From: Devosia sp. 1566
GTDB taxonomy: Bacteria; Pseudomonadota; Alphaproteobacteria; Rhizobiales; Devosiaceae
Direction of reading: 5' to 3'
Assembly: GCF_004005995.1 (NCBI RefSeq)
Contig: NZ_CP034767.1
Location: 2,852,001-2,916,000, forward strand
Length of the DNA: 64,000 nucleotides
This document shows positions 1 to 8,313 of the stretch, piece after piece. Numbering within the stretch: position 1 is the stretch's first letter; every line of letters begins with the position of its first letter. Both the position numbers and the translations under genes were made by a program. Below the pieces are notes generated by a model, which was not told the origin of the DNA, made no database searches, and worked only from the letters and a program-made list of their open reading frames with translations.

Positions 1-1005
1 CCGGCCGAGGCGAGCAAACGCAGCGCGGCCAAATCGGCACCGGCGGCCAAAGCCGAGGCTCAAGAGCCCGCTGAGCCCGCCAAACTCGATCGCGAGGCGG
101 GCCTTGCCGCCGCCGAAAAGGCCGGGCTGCACATCACCTCGCCCGATCGCGTCATCTATCCCGGCCAAGGCGTGACCAAAGCCGATCTGCTCGCCTATTA
201 CGCCGCGGTCGCCGATCGCATGCTGCCCTATATTGCCGATCGCCCGCTCAGCCTCGTGCGCTGCCCGCAGGGACGCGCCAAATACTGCTTTTTCCAGAAG
301 CACGATTCCGGCGGCTTTCCCGATGCGATGAAATCGGTGTTGCTGACTGAAAAGGATGGCAGCGAAGAAGATTACTTCTATATCGACTCGGTCGCGGGCC
401 TGCTCGCCGGCACGCAAATGAACGTCATGGAGTGGCATCTCTGGGGCGCCCGCAAGGACGACGTGGAGCGGCCCGAACGCATCATCTTCGACATCGACCC
501 CGATGAAGGCCTGGCCTTTGCCGATGTGCGCGCCGCCGCCCGGGACATCGCCAAACTACTGGAAGAGCTGGGCCTCAAGACCTATCCGCTGGTCAGTGGC
601 GGCAAGGGCATCCATGTGATCGCCCCGCTGACCCCAAAGGCGCAGTGGCCCGAGGTCAAGGCCTTCTGCAAGCGTGTGGCACAAGTGCTGTCCGAGCGCG
701 AACCCGAACGGTTCATCGCCAATATGAGCAAGGCCAAGCGCAAGGGGAAATTCTTCGTCGACTATCTGCGTAATGAGCGGGGCTCGACGGCCGTGTCGCC
801 CTGGTCCAGCCGCTCGCGTGAAGGAGCTCCTGCAGCGGTGCCTGTCACTTGGGACGAACTGGAAACCGTTGAAGCTGCCAACCAGTTCACCCTGGCGCTG
901 GCAGCGCAACGGGCGAAACGGCCCGATCCCTGGACGGGTTATTTCGACGTGGACCAGGCCATCACCCCGGCCATGCGCAAGGAGGTCGGCACCCCCGACG
1001 CTTAG
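1..1005 (+). CDS. ligD: ATP-dependent DNA ligase LigD, C-terminal polymerase domain (5' partial)
   Basis: The frame is open from base 1, so the nuclease and ligase domains expected for LigD lie upstream of the window. About 40 Ala/Lys/Glu-rich codons form a linker. The primase-polymerase (LigD_pol) domain follows, starting near VIYPGQGVTKADL. Its metal-binding DID (in IFDIDPDEG, about codon 163), the SGGKGIHV motif (about codon 199) and VDYLRNERG are all present, so this domain looks active and complete. In the family LigD works with Ku in non-homologous end joining, and the polymerase fills gaps, often with ribonucleotides. Polymerase at the C-terminus is the usual proteobacterial order. No ku gene is visible. 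The stop overlaps the end of convergent modB by 4 bases. Confidence 0.93.
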   Translation, partial: PAEASKRSAAKSAPAAKAEAQEPAEPAKLDREAGLAAAEKAGLHITSPDRVIYPGQGVTKADLLAYYAAVADRMLPYIADRPLSLVRCPQGRAKYCFFQKHDSGGFPDAMKSVLLTEKDGSEEDYFYIDSVAGLLAGTQMNVMEWHLWGARKDDVERPERIIFDIDPDEGLAFADVRAAARDIAKLLEELGLKTYPLVSGGKGIHVIAPLTPKAQWPEVKAFCKRVAQVLSEREPERFIANMSKAKRKGKFFVDYLRNERGSTAVSPWSSRSREGAPAAVPVTWDELETVEAANQFTLALAAQRAKRPDPWTGYFDVDQAITPAMRKEVGTPDA

Positions 1006-1682
1006 GGGGCGGTTTGCGCCCGAACGCGCCCAAGCGTCGTGGTGAGCACGATCGCGACAAAAGCGAACACCACCATACCCGCCGCCAAGAGGTGGGCGGT
1101 GTTCCAGTCGAGCCGCTCGACATAGTCATAGATGGCGATGGACAACACCTTGGTCTGCCCGGGAATATTGCCCCCGATCATCAGCACGACCCCGAATTCT
1201 CCCACCGTATGGGCAAAGCTGAGCACGGCTCCCGCCACATAGCCCGGCCGCGCCAATGGCACCGCCACCCACCAAAAACGCTGCCACGGACTGGCGCCCA
1301 GGCACAGCGCCGACTCCAGCGGCTCACTGCCGATCGCGGCGAAGGCCCCACGCAGGGGCGCAATCATGAACGGCAGCGACGACAGCACCGATCCGATCAC
1401 AAGCCCGGTAAACGAAAAGGCGAGCGTCCGCCCACCCCAAAGGGCGGCGAGGCTCCCGCCTGGCCCCTTGGGCCCCAGCGCCAGCAACAGGTAAAATCCC
1501 AGAACTGTCGGCGGCAGCACCAGCGGCAGGGTCAAGAGCGCCGCTACGGGCTCCACCCAGCGCTTGCGGCTGCGCGCCAGCCACCAGGCTATTGGCGTGC
1601 CGGCAACGAGGAGGATGGCGGTTGTCACCGTCGCCAGCGCCAGGCTCAACCCGACCGGTTGCAGGATCTCGGCCCCGTTCAT
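1002..1682 (-). CDS. modB: molybdate ABC transporter permease ModB
   Basis: This 226-residue inner-membrane protein has the usual ModB length. Hydrophobic segments run throughout, and the cytoplasmic EAA-type loop contains EFGVVLMIGGNIPGQT, which is characteristic of ModB. It would form the membrane channel for molybdate delivered by ModA. It starts 7 bases after modA, so the two are co-transcribed. The ATPase ModC would normally follow, but the next gene downstream is convergent ligD and no modC is seen in the window. Its ATPase must be encoded elsewhere or supplied by another system. Confidence 0.93.
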   Translation of the reverse strand: MNGAEILQPVGLSLALATVTTAILLVAGTPIAWWLARSRKRWVEPVAALLTLPLVLPPTVLGFYLLLALGPKGPGGSLAALWGGRTLAFSFTGLVIGSVLSSLPFMIAPLRGAFAAIGSEPLESALCLGASPWQRFWWVAVPLARPGYVAGAVLSFAHTVGEFGVVLMIGGNIPGQTKVLSIAIYDYVERLDWNTAHLLAAGMVVFAFVAIVLTTTLGRVRAQTAP

Positions 1683-1689
1683 CGCCGGC

Positions 1690-2424
1690 TCACTGCTCGA
1701 TACGGTAGCCCGCCGCCTCGATCAGCGCCACAGCTTCATCGCTGCGCAGGAACTCGAGAAACGCCGTTGCTGCCGGATTGTCGGCACCCGGCTTGAGCAA
1801 CACGGCGCCTTGGCGGATCGGCGTATACAACTCGCTCGGAACAATCCACACGCCGGACTGGCCCCGCACCTGGCTCAAACCCACAAAGCCAAGCTCGGCA
1901 TTGCCGGTTTGAATGAACTGCAGGGTTTGGCTGATGTTCTCGCCCACAACGAGCTTGGGCCGGAGCGCGTCATAGATGCCCAAGGACGTCAGGGTTTCAA
2001 CCGCCGCTTGCCCATAGGGCGCCGCCTGCGGATCGGCTATGGCGAGCTTTTCAAAGCCACCGCCCAGCCCCGCTAGGCCGTCCGTCACATCGAGCGTCGT
2101 ACTGTAAAGCGCCAGCACACCGGCCGCATAGGTAAAGACGCTGCCCTCAACGCCAAAGCCTTCATCCACCGCGCGTGCTGGCCGCTCGTCATCGGCCGCC
2201 AAGAACAGGTCGAAGGGCGCACCTTGCGTAATCTGGCCGTACAACAAGCCCGTAGCGCCAAAGCTGAACTGCACTTGGTGCCCCGTTTGCGCGGCAAACA
2301 CCGGGGCCAATTGTTCGGCAACGCCGGTGAAGTTGGCCGCAACAGCGATCCGGGCCAACTCGGCCTGGGCCGGGCCGGCCAACAGCGCTCCCCAGGCGGC
2401 GACAACCAGCACCATCCGCTTCAT
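1690..2424 (-). CDS. modA: molybdate-binding periplasmic protein ModA
   Basis: A 244-residue protein with a clear Sec signal peptide (hydrophobic core after MKRM, cleavage after AQA near residue 21), so it is periplasmic. The mature start LARIAVAANFTGVAEQLAPVF and the later FSFGATGLLYGQI and GAPFDLFLAADD segments match the ModA family of type II binding proteins, which capture molybdate or tungstate for ModB. It lies directly upstream of modB and 27 bases after the KDPG aldolase gene, so all three could share a transcript. Confidence 0.92.
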   Translation of the reverse strand: MKRMVLVVAAWGALLAGPAQAELARIAVAANFTGVAEQLAPVFAAQTGHQVQFSFGATGLLYGQITQGAPFDLFLAADDERPARAVDEGFGVEGSVFTYAAGVLALYSTTLDVTDGLAGLGGGFEKLAIADPQAAPYGQAAVETLTSLGIYDALRPKLVVGENISQTLQFIQTGNAELGFVGLSQVRGQSGVWIVPSELYTPIRQGAVLLKPGADNPAATAFLEFLRSDEAVALIEAAGYRIEQ

Positions 2425-2451
2425 TGCCGCCGCTCCCGTTCTTGGTGCTGC

Positions 2452-3087
2452 TTAGCCGCGCAGTGCCGAGGCTTCGCGGGCCAGCGCTTCGATCCGGCCA
2501 AAATCATTGGCGGCCAGCGCATCCGCGGGCATGATCCAGGAGCCCCCGACGCAGATCACATTGGGCAGCCCGAGATAAACCTTGGCCTTGGCCGGATCGA
2601 TGCCGCCTGTTGGGCAAAAGGTGATGTCGGGGAGCGGCGAAGCGAAGGCCTTGAGCACCGGCGCGCCACCCAGCGCCTCGGCCGGGAAAAACTTCAGGAA
2701 GCTATAGCCGCGTTCTGCCGCCGTCATGGCTTCACTCGGGGTGCCAATGCCGGGCAACAGCGGAATACCCATATCGTCGGCCGCATCCAGAATACGCGGC
2801 GAGATGCCCGGCGAAACCATGAAGCGACACCCGGCATCCACCGACTGCTTCATGTGCTGCGCGGTTCGCACCGTGCCCGAGCCGACAATGGCGCCAGTAA
2901 CCTTGCCCATTTCCTCGATCACCTTGAGCGCATTGGGCGTGCGCAGGGTGACTTCGAGAATGGGCAGTCCACCCGCTACCAGCGCTTCGGCCAGGGGCCG
3001 CGCCAGCGCCACATCATCGAGGATGATGACCGGCACCACGGGCGCGAGCGACAAAATGGAGCGCATGGCTTGTGCGTCTTGCGGCAT
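2452..3087 (-). CDS. eda: 2-dehydro-3-deoxy-6-phosphogluconate (KDPG) aldolase
   Basis: About 211 residues, the normal length for the class I KDPG/KHG aldolase TIM barrel. The Schiff-base lysine lies in FLKFFPAE, the catalytic glutamate in ILEVTLRT, and the phosphate-binding region is FCPTGGI. The enzyme splits KDPG to pyruvate and glyceraldehyde 3-phosphate (Entner-Doudoroff pathway) and often also acts on 4-hydroxy-2-oxoglutarate. I chose the ATG at 3087; a GTG four codons upstream (3099) is possible. No edd is present, but a fructokinase and a sugar-acid gene group lie within 10 kb. Confidence 0.9.
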   Translation of the reverse strand: MPQDAQAMRSILSLAPVVPVIILDDVALARPLAEALVAGGLPILEVTLRTPNALKVIEEMGKVTGAIVGSGTVRTAQHMKQSVDAGCRFMVSPGISPRILDAADDMGIPLLPGIGTPSEAMTAAERGYSFLKFFPAEALGGAPVLKAFASPLPDITFCPTGGIDPAKAKVYLGLPNVICVGGSWIMPADALAANDFGRIEALAREASALRG

Positions 3088-3180
3088 GGGAACTCTCACG
3101 GCAAAGGAACGATAGCACAGGGTTATGAGCTTGCCGGCCCGCCTGCAACCCCGTTGCGCAGCAAACGAGGGCGATTCGAC

Positions 3181-3687
3181 CTATCGCGCCGCAGCTCGCA
3201 AAAAAACCTGCATCCGGTGAAATGCCAAACCTTCGGGATCGGGAGCCGCCTCGGGGTCACTGGGCAAGGCGAGCCGGCCATCGGGATTGAGCCTGGTCAG
3301 CAATTCACGATCTAGCCGGCTGAGATCAACAATGATCTCGTAGCCCGGCCCAATGGTCAGATGCCCCGCTTCAAAGGCCCGATGCGCCTCCGTGCTGAGG
3401 CAAAGGAAATTGCTGGCCTGCAAACTGCCGCCGGCGTCGCGCGGCCGCAGGGGCGTAACCTCCAACCGAGAATGGGCACTCTCTGGCCCCGCTGCGAGTC
3501 CGGTCAGCGCGCAATGATGACCGTAATGGGCGAGCACGCTCTGGAAGAGGCCGGCATAGCTCTCTAGCGACTCAGCTTCGAAGCCATCAAAGGGCACCGC
3601 AGCCTCTTCAAGCCCGCGCAGCCAGTAGGCCGGGTTGCCGGGATCATCGATCCCTCCATTGCTGTCATCATCGCCGCCGTCAACCAC
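3181..3687 (-). CDS. HNH-endonuclease-like protein with degenerate active site
   Basis: A 168-residue protein with a GTG start and no signal peptide. Residues about 55-120 follow the layout of HNH restriction-type domains: YGHHCALTGL (an H/C-x-x-T-G opening), LEVTPLRPRDAGGSLQASNFLCLS, then EAHRAFEAGHLTIG. In active relatives the second element usually reads like AAHI.P, supplying the first catalytic histidine. Here the equivalent positions are VTPLRP, so that histidine is lost, while the downstream His in AHRAFEAG remains. The acidic, Gly-rich N-terminus is probably disordered. The fold assignment is inference from motif spacing. The protein may be a DNA-binding or inactive descendant. Confidence 0.55.
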   Translation of the reverse strand: MVDGGDDDSNGGIDDPGNPAYWLRGLEEAAVPFDGFEAESLESYAGLFQSVLAHYGHHCALTGLAAGPESAHSRLEVTPLRPRDAGGSLQASNFLCLSTEAHRAFEAGHLTIGPGYEIIVDLSRLDRELLTRLNPDGRLALPSDPEAAPDPEGLAFHRMQVFLRAAAR

Positions 3688-3751
3688 GTACCGAGCTTTC
3701 CGGATTGGATTGCCGGAGCTTATACGTAATTAGCCGAAGCTAAAAGGCGGA

Positions 3752-4711
3752 TCAGAATTGTGCCTCTGCGAGCACCCGGTCCACCTGGCTGCGAACCGGC
3801 GGCCGGCAGCCTTTTTCGGCGCAGTTGAGACCGGCCACCACTGCGCCAAAGCGCAGCGTGGTTGCGAGCGCCGCATCATCGAGCCCCTGCAACGCGCCTG
3901 CCCGCAGGGCGCCGGTTTCGTCCAGCCAGGTCAGGATACCTGCCATCAAGCTGTCCCCTGCCCCCACCGTGTCGCCAAACACCGGCGGCGCATAAATCCC
4001 GACCTGCGCGGTGCCAGATGCCGTAAAGGCGCGCGATCCCTTTTCGCCTAGGGTGACCACCACCAGCTCGCAATTGGGCCGCGCCAACAACTCGGCGCCA
4101 TGCGCCTCGATGCTCTTGCCGGCATCCAGCGCTTCCAGATCCTCTTCCGAAACCTTGATCACGTGGGCAAGATCGAGAAAGGACGACAGCCGCTGCTTGT
4201 AGCTTTCAAAGTCATCCACCAGCGATGGGCGGACATTGGGGTCGATCGAGATTGTCGCCCCCTTGGCCACAGCCGCCTGCACCACCTTGATCCAGGCTGC
4301 CGCGTCCTCGGGCAGGATCGGGCAGAAACCGCCGATCTGATACAGCGACAAGTCTTCAGGCAGGGCCGCGATCATCCCTTCCGCAGTAAAGGCCCGGTCC
4401 GCGCCGCGGTAAAACTCATATTGCGCCTTGCCCTGTGCATCGAGGGTCACCACCGCCAGCGTCGTCGGCGCAGCCACCCGCTCTTGTAGCAGGGTCTCGA
4501 CCCCAGCCTCGGCCAAGGGCTCGAGCAGGTAGGAGCCGAAGCCGTCCTTCGAGATCGGGCACAGATAGCCCGTCGAATTGCCTAGCTTCGCCAGCGCAAT
4601 CGCGCAGTTATAGGGTGATCCGCCCGGATGCGCCTGCATTCGGATCCCCTCGCCGCCCTGCCGCGGCTCGGATACGAGATCGATCAGGCTTTCCCCACCC
4701 ACAACAAACAT
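3752..4711 (-). CDS. PfkB-family sugar kinase, probable fructokinase
   Basis: About 319 residues with the ribokinase-like fold. The N-terminal substrate region is VGGESLIDLVSEP and PGGSPYNCAIALAKLG. The PfkB signature near residue 247 is GDTVGAGDSLMAG, containing the catalytic Asp and anion hole. The NxxE-type and FYRGADRAF elements fit bacterial fructokinases, which phosphorylate fructose at O6 with ATP. The start at 4711 is set by an AAAGGAG five bases upstream; the longer frame to 4732 lacks support. It is transcribed away from the TRAP genes that begin at 4837, so the two share a 125-bp control region. The substrate is inferred from family resemblance only. Confidence 0.82.
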   Translation of the reverse strand: MFVVGGESLIDLVSEPRQGGEGIRMQAHPGGSPYNCAIALAKLGNSTGYLCPISKDGFGSYLLEPLAEAGVETLLQERVAAPTTLAVVTLDAQGKAQYEFYRGADRAFTAEGMIAALPEDLSLYQIGGFCPILPEDAAAWIKVVQAAVAKGATISIDPNVRPSLVDDFESYKQRLSSFLDLAHVIKVSEEDLEALDAGKSIEAHGAELLARPNCELVVVTLGEKGSRAFTASGTAQVGIYAPPVFGDTVGAGDSLMAGILTWLDETGALRAGALQGLDDAALATTLRFGAVVAGLNCAEKGCRPPVRSQVDRVLAEAQF

Positions 4712-4808
4712 GCGCACTCCTTTGCCGGCCATTGGCTGCCGCTCTGTAGCGCCATAGCATTTGAGGCGGTCTTGTCACCAGCAGAGTGCAGTTTTGCCCG
4801 CACTATCG

Positions 4809-4823
4809 TTTACTTACAAGTTG
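4809..4823 (+). promoter_or_regulatory. candidate operator upstream of TRAP dctQM
   Basis: TTTACTTACAAGTTG lies 13 bases before the dctQ start and contains the near-dyad ACTT-AC-AAGT. A closely related element, TTTACTTCAACTTG read in the dctP direction, lies upstream of dctP at 8142-8155. The shared words suggest one regulator for both TRAP transcripts. This is inference from two sites only. Confidence 0.3.
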
Positions 4824-4836
4824 ACGCAAAGCGCTG

Positions 4837-5496
4837 ATGCTGTTCAATCGCTCCACCAAAATTTCCGTACCCGGCAACGAGTTGGATCCCCAAGATCCAC
4901 AGCCGAGCGGAAACTCTGCTGGGGGAAATCGATTGCAAGTGCTCGCCATGCTCGTCAGGGGCATCAGCGCCATCAATTGGCTTGTGGGACAAATCCTGTC
5001 CTGGCTCGCCTTGGCCTGTGTCCTCGTTTGTTTCACCGTCGTGGTGCAACGTTATTTTTTCAATACCTCCACCCTCTGGGTGCAGGATCTCTATGTCTGG
5101 GTGAGCGGGGCCATGTTCACGGGCGTCGCCGGCTTTGCCCTGCTGCGTGACGATCATGTGCGCGTCGATATCTTTTATCGCCCCGCTTCGGTGCGCTGGA
5201 AGGCGGCCGCCGATTTGTTCGGCGTGGTCTTTTTCCTGCTGCCCTTCATGTATGTCGTGCTGGCCTACACCTATCCCGCCGTCGCGCGCTCCTGGGGCTA
5301 CCATGAGGGCTCCAGCAATATCGGCGGCATGCCGGGCCTCTTCATTCTCAAGAGCTTTGTGATTGTCTTCGCGGTTCTGGTGGGGCTGCAGGGGATCGCC
5401 ATGGCCCTGCGCTCGATCCTCGTTTTGACCAACAACGAGAACCTCCTGCCACCCGACCTGCGCTACGGCGCCAACGACGTCAAGGAAGCGCATTGA
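4837..5496 (+). CDS. dctQ: TRAP transporter small permease (DctQ family)
   Basis: A 219-residue membrane protein. After a hydrophilic N-terminal stretch of about 37 residues come four hydrophobic segments, the DctQ arrangement, with the family-typical RYFFNTSTLWVQDLYVW and GFALLRDDHVRVDIFY. DctQ pairs with the large permease to form a sodium-driven importer for organic acids. The unusually long polar N-terminus and a weak ribosome site leave the start uncertain; an internal ATG at 4948 would give a normal-length DctQ. The stop overlaps the dctM start by one base (TGATG), so the two are translationally coupled. Confidence 0.88.
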   Translation: MLFNRSTKISVPGNELDPQDPQPSGNSAGGNRLQVLAMLVRGISAINWLVGQILSWLALACVLVCFTVVVQRYFFNTSTLWVQDLYVWVSGAMFTGVAGFALLRDDHVRVDIFYRPASVRWKAAADLFGVVFFLLPFMYVVLAYTYPAVARSWGYHEGSSNIGGMPGLFILKSFVIVFAVLVGLQGIAMALRSILVLTNNENLLPPDLRYGANDVKEAH

Positions 5497-6884
5497 TGGA
5501 CCCTGTTCTTATCGGGGAGATTCTCTCCGCCTTGATGTTCGTGGGCGTTGTCGGCGTCCTGATGCTCGGCTTTCCAGTGGCCTTTTCGCTCGCCGGCACC
5601 GCGCTGATCTTTGGCCTTGTCGGTTGGTGGCTGGGTGTTTATGACCCCTCCAACTACGGCTCCCTCGCTGGCCGCTATTTCGGCCTGATGACCAGCGAAA
5701 CGCTGGTGGCGGTGCCACTCTTTGTGTTCATGGGCGTCATGCTCGAGCGCTCCGGTATTGCTGAGCAATTGCTCCTCACCATGGGCAAGCTGTTCGGCAA
5801 TCTGCGCGGCGGCCTCGCCCTTTCGGTGATCGTGGTTGGTGCCCTCCTCGCAGCTTCCACCGGCGTGGTCGGCGCAACCGTTGTCACCATGGGCCTGATC
5901 TCCCTGCCCGCCATGCTGCGCGCCGGCTATGATCCCAAGCTGGCCACCGGCGTGATTTGCGCTTCCGGCACACTGGGCCAGATCATCCCGCCCTCGACCG
6001 TCCTGATTTTCATGGGCGACATGCTCTCGGGCATCAATGCCCAGGTGCAGATGGAAAAGGGCAATTTTGCCCCCGAGCCGGTTTCGGTCGGCGCCTTGTT
6101 CGCCGGCGCCATTCTACCTGGCCTGCTGCTGGTCGGGCTTTACGCTATTTGGGTCATCATCAAGGCAATCATCGATCCAAAGTCGGCGCCGGCTACGCCC
6201 GTGCCCGAAGATGAGAAAAAGCATCTGCTGCGCGAAGTCTTTGTCGCCCTGGTGCCGCCGCTCCTGCTGATCATCGCGGTTCTGGGCTCGATCCTGGCCG
6301 GTATGGCGACCCCTACCGAAGCGGCATCGGTCGGCTCCGTCGGTGCCATGATCCTGGCGGCAATGCGGTGGCGCTTGAGCTTCTCGGTCCTCAAGCAGGC
6401 GGTGATCTCGACCGCCACCATCACCTCGATGGTGTTCATCATCCTGTTTGGCGCGGCAGTGTTCTCCGTCGTGTTCCGCATGATGGGCGGTGACAATTTG
6501 GTGCATGAATTCCTGTCCAACATGCCGGGGGGCGCAATCGGCGCCACCATCATCGTCATGTTGATCATGTTCATGCTCGGGTTCATTCTCGATACCTTCG
6601 AGATCATCTTCATCGTGATCCCGATCACAGCGCCAGTGCTGCTGGCCTTGGGTGTGGATCCGATCTGGCTCGGCGTCATGGTTGGCGTGAACCTGCAAAC
6701 CAGCTTCCTGACCCCGCCCTTCGGCTTTGCCTTGTTCTATCTGCGCGGCGTGGCCCCACCGCGGGTCAGCACCGGCATGATCTATCGCGGCATCATCCCC
6801 TTCGTGCTGCTACAGATTTTGGCGCTGTTTATCCTGTTCTTCTTCCCCCAACTGATCACCTGGTTGCCCAGCATGCTGTATTAA
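5496..6884 (+). CDS. dctM: TRAP transporter large permease (DctM family)
   Basis: About 462 residues with at least ten strongly hydrophobic helices. Family motifs include GFPVAFSLAGTALIFGLVG near the N-terminus, ASTGVVGATVVTMGLISLPAML, GTLGQIIPPSTVLI and the late LTPPFGFALFYLRGVAP. This is the transport-competent subunit of the TRAP system, using the sodium gradient to import the ligand delivered by DctP. I prefer the ATG at 5496 over the in-frame TTG at 5493. It is followed by a strong bidirectional terminator and then by convergent dctP. Confidence 0.93.
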   Translation: MDPVLIGEILSALMFVGVVGVLMLGFPVAFSLAGTALIFGLVGWWLGVYDPSNYGSLAGRYFGLMTSETLVAVPLFVFMGVMLERSGIAEQLLLTMGKLFGNLRGGLALSVIVVGALLAASTGVVGATVVTMGLISLPAMLRAGYDPKLATGVICASGTLGQIIPPSTVLIFMGDMLSGINAQVQMEKGNFAPEPVSVGALFAGAILPGLLLVGLYAIWVIIKAIIDPKSAPATPVPEDEKKHLLREVFVALVPPLLLIIAVLGSILAGMATPTEAASVGSVGAMILAAMRWRLSFSVLKQAVISTATITSMVFIILFGAAVFSVVFRMMGGDNLVHEFLSNMPGGAIGATIIVMLIMFMLGFILDTFEIIFIVIPITAPVLLALGVDPIWLGVMVGVNLQTSFLTPPFGFALFYLRGVAPPRVSTGMIYRGIIPFVLLQILALFILFFFPQLITWLPSMLY

Positions 6885-6912
6885 CCTGTGGTCGATCACT
6901 GACCCACAAACA

Positions 6913-6941
6913 AAAAGCCCGGGCAAATTGCCCGGGCTTTT
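6913..6941. terminator. bidirectional rho-independent terminator between dctM and dctP
   Basis: A perfect inverted repeat (stem AAAAGCCCGGGC, with an AA/TT extension towards a short loop) has an A-run on one side and a T-run on the other. It can therefore stop transcription from dctQM on the plus strand and from dctP on the minus strand. Confidence 0.85.
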
Positions 6942-6961
6942 CTGCATCCAACCGATGCCGC

Positions 6962-8062
6962 TTAGCTGTACTGGACGTATTTTTCGCGCGCTACGAGATA
7001 AGGCATGTCGGTGTTCTCGGTGCGGGTGCGCAGCAGGTTGAACGCGGCGATAAAGCTCTCCGCCGTCTTCTTGGTCAGCGGGTCGCCGCCTTCACGGATT
7101 TCGGTCAGCAGTTCAACCGACGCCTTGGCACCAGCCTCGACGATCTCCTCGGGGAAAGCGCGGACCTGAACGCCATGTTCGCTGACCAGCGCCGCGAGCG
7201 AGCGAGGCTCATTGGCATACATGTCCGAAGCAACGTCGTCGTAAGCCGCCTGGGCGCAGGTGGCGACGAGTTCCTGCAGGTCTTCCGGCAGTTCGGCGAG
7301 CTTGGACTTGGACACCACCAGTTCAGTGGCAAGGCCCGGCTCAACGAAGCTGGGGAAGTAGTAGTTCTTGGCGATCTGGTAGAGCCCCAGCGCCATGTCG
7401 TTATAGGGCCCGACGAACTCGGCAGCATCAAGCGTACCCGACTGGAGGGCGGCAAAGATTTCGCCTGCCGCCAGATTGGTCACCGAAGCGCCCAGCTTGG
7501 CCCAGACCTGACCACCGAGGCCCGGCGTGCGGAAACGCAGGCCCTGCACATCGGCAACCCCGGTCAACTCATTGCGGAACCAGCCACCGGCCTGCGTGCC
7601 GGTATCGCCCGACATGAAGCCCTTGACGCCGAACTGGTCGTAGATCTCGTCCCAGATTTCCTGGCCGCCGAGATAGCGCATCCAGGCGGTGTGCTCGCGG
7701 CTGGTCAGCCCGAACGGCACGCCGGTAAAGAACGACAGGCCCTGGCTCTTGTTCTGCCAGTAATAGGGCGTGCCATGCATCATCTCGGCCGAGCCATCGA
7801 TCACGGCGTCCAGCGCCTGTAGGCCCGGCACCATTTCGCCGGCGGCGAAAACCTGAACGTTGAGCCGTCCGCCTGAAGCGCGGCCGATCCGGTCCGCCAG
7901 CCTTTGCGCGCCGACACCCAGGCCCGGAAAGTTCTTGGGCCAGGTGGTGACCATGCGCCAGTTGATCGTGCCCTGCGCAATGGCGGGCGCAGCCAGCGTC
8001 GTTGCCGCTGCGGCACCGATCGTCGCCACTGATGCGGACTTGAAAAACTCACGTCTCTTCAT
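6962..8062 (-). CDS. dctP: TRAP transporter substrate-binding protein (DctP family, TakP-like)
   Basis: About 366 residues, exported to the periplasm with a twin-arginine-type leader (KRREFFKSA, then an Ala-rich core ending AAPAIAQG). The mature protein reads WRMVTTWPKNFPG, FAAGEMVPGLQALDAV and EFVGPYNDMALGLY. This is the pattern of the TRAP subgroup that includes 2-oxoacid binder TakP, with the ligand-contact Arg region at GWFRNELTGVADVQGL. The start at 8062 is preceded by GGAGGAAG; the longer frame to 8098 has no such site. The gene faces dctQM and is separated from it by a terminator, so it has its own promoter. The ligand is probably a small organic acid, but it is not proven. Confidence 0.9.
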   Translation of the reverse strand: MKRREFFKSASVATIGAAAATTLAAPAIAQGTINWRMVTTWPKNFPGLGVGAQRLADRIGRASGGRLNVQVFAAGEMVPGLQALDAVIDGSAEMMHGTPYYWQNKSQGLSFFTGVPFGLTSREHTAWMRYLGGQEIWDEIYDQFGVKGFMSGDTGTQAGGWFRNELTGVADVQGLRFRTPGLGGQVWAKLGASVTNLAAGEIFAALQSGTLDAAEFVGPYNDMALGLYQIAKNYYFPSFVEPGLATELVVSKSKLAELPEDLQELVATCAQAAYDDVASDMYANEPRSLAALVSEHGVQVRAFPEEIVEAGAKASVELLTEIREGGDPLTKKTAESFIAAFNLLRTRTENTDMPYLVAREKYVQYS

Positions 8063-8141
8063 GCACTTCCTCCCCATAGGTGCAGCTTTGCTGCACAAAT
8101 ACCGTTGTCGCGCCGAGGCCAGCCTTTGGTCGCGTCCGTGA

Positions 8142-8155
8142 CAAGTTGAAGTAAA
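8142..8155 (-). promoter_or_regulatory. candidate operator upstream of dctP
   Basis: Read towards dctP the site is TTTACTTCAACTTG, about 80 bases before the start codon. It shares TTTACTT and a CAA(G/C)TTG word with the element before dctQ at 4809-4823. A common regulator for the two halves of the transporter is inferred. Confidence 0.28.
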
Positions 8156-8313
8156 AAATCAGCCGGCACGCCGCCTGTCCAGTATCTTGTTGCAATCCCA
8201 GCAAGATCGTCTCTGCAAAGGTTTTTTTGGCCCACCGGGATTAAACCGCTTCGGGCGGTGTTGACGCTGCTGAGGGCCGCTTTGCCGCCCCGCCAAACAG
8301 GAAGGAAAACTCC

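Noticed and set aside
2224..3315. 363-codon plus-strand open frame across modA and the aldolase
   Set aside because: It is a shadow of two well-identified minus-strand genes, with Arg/His/Gln-rich composition and no ribosome site.
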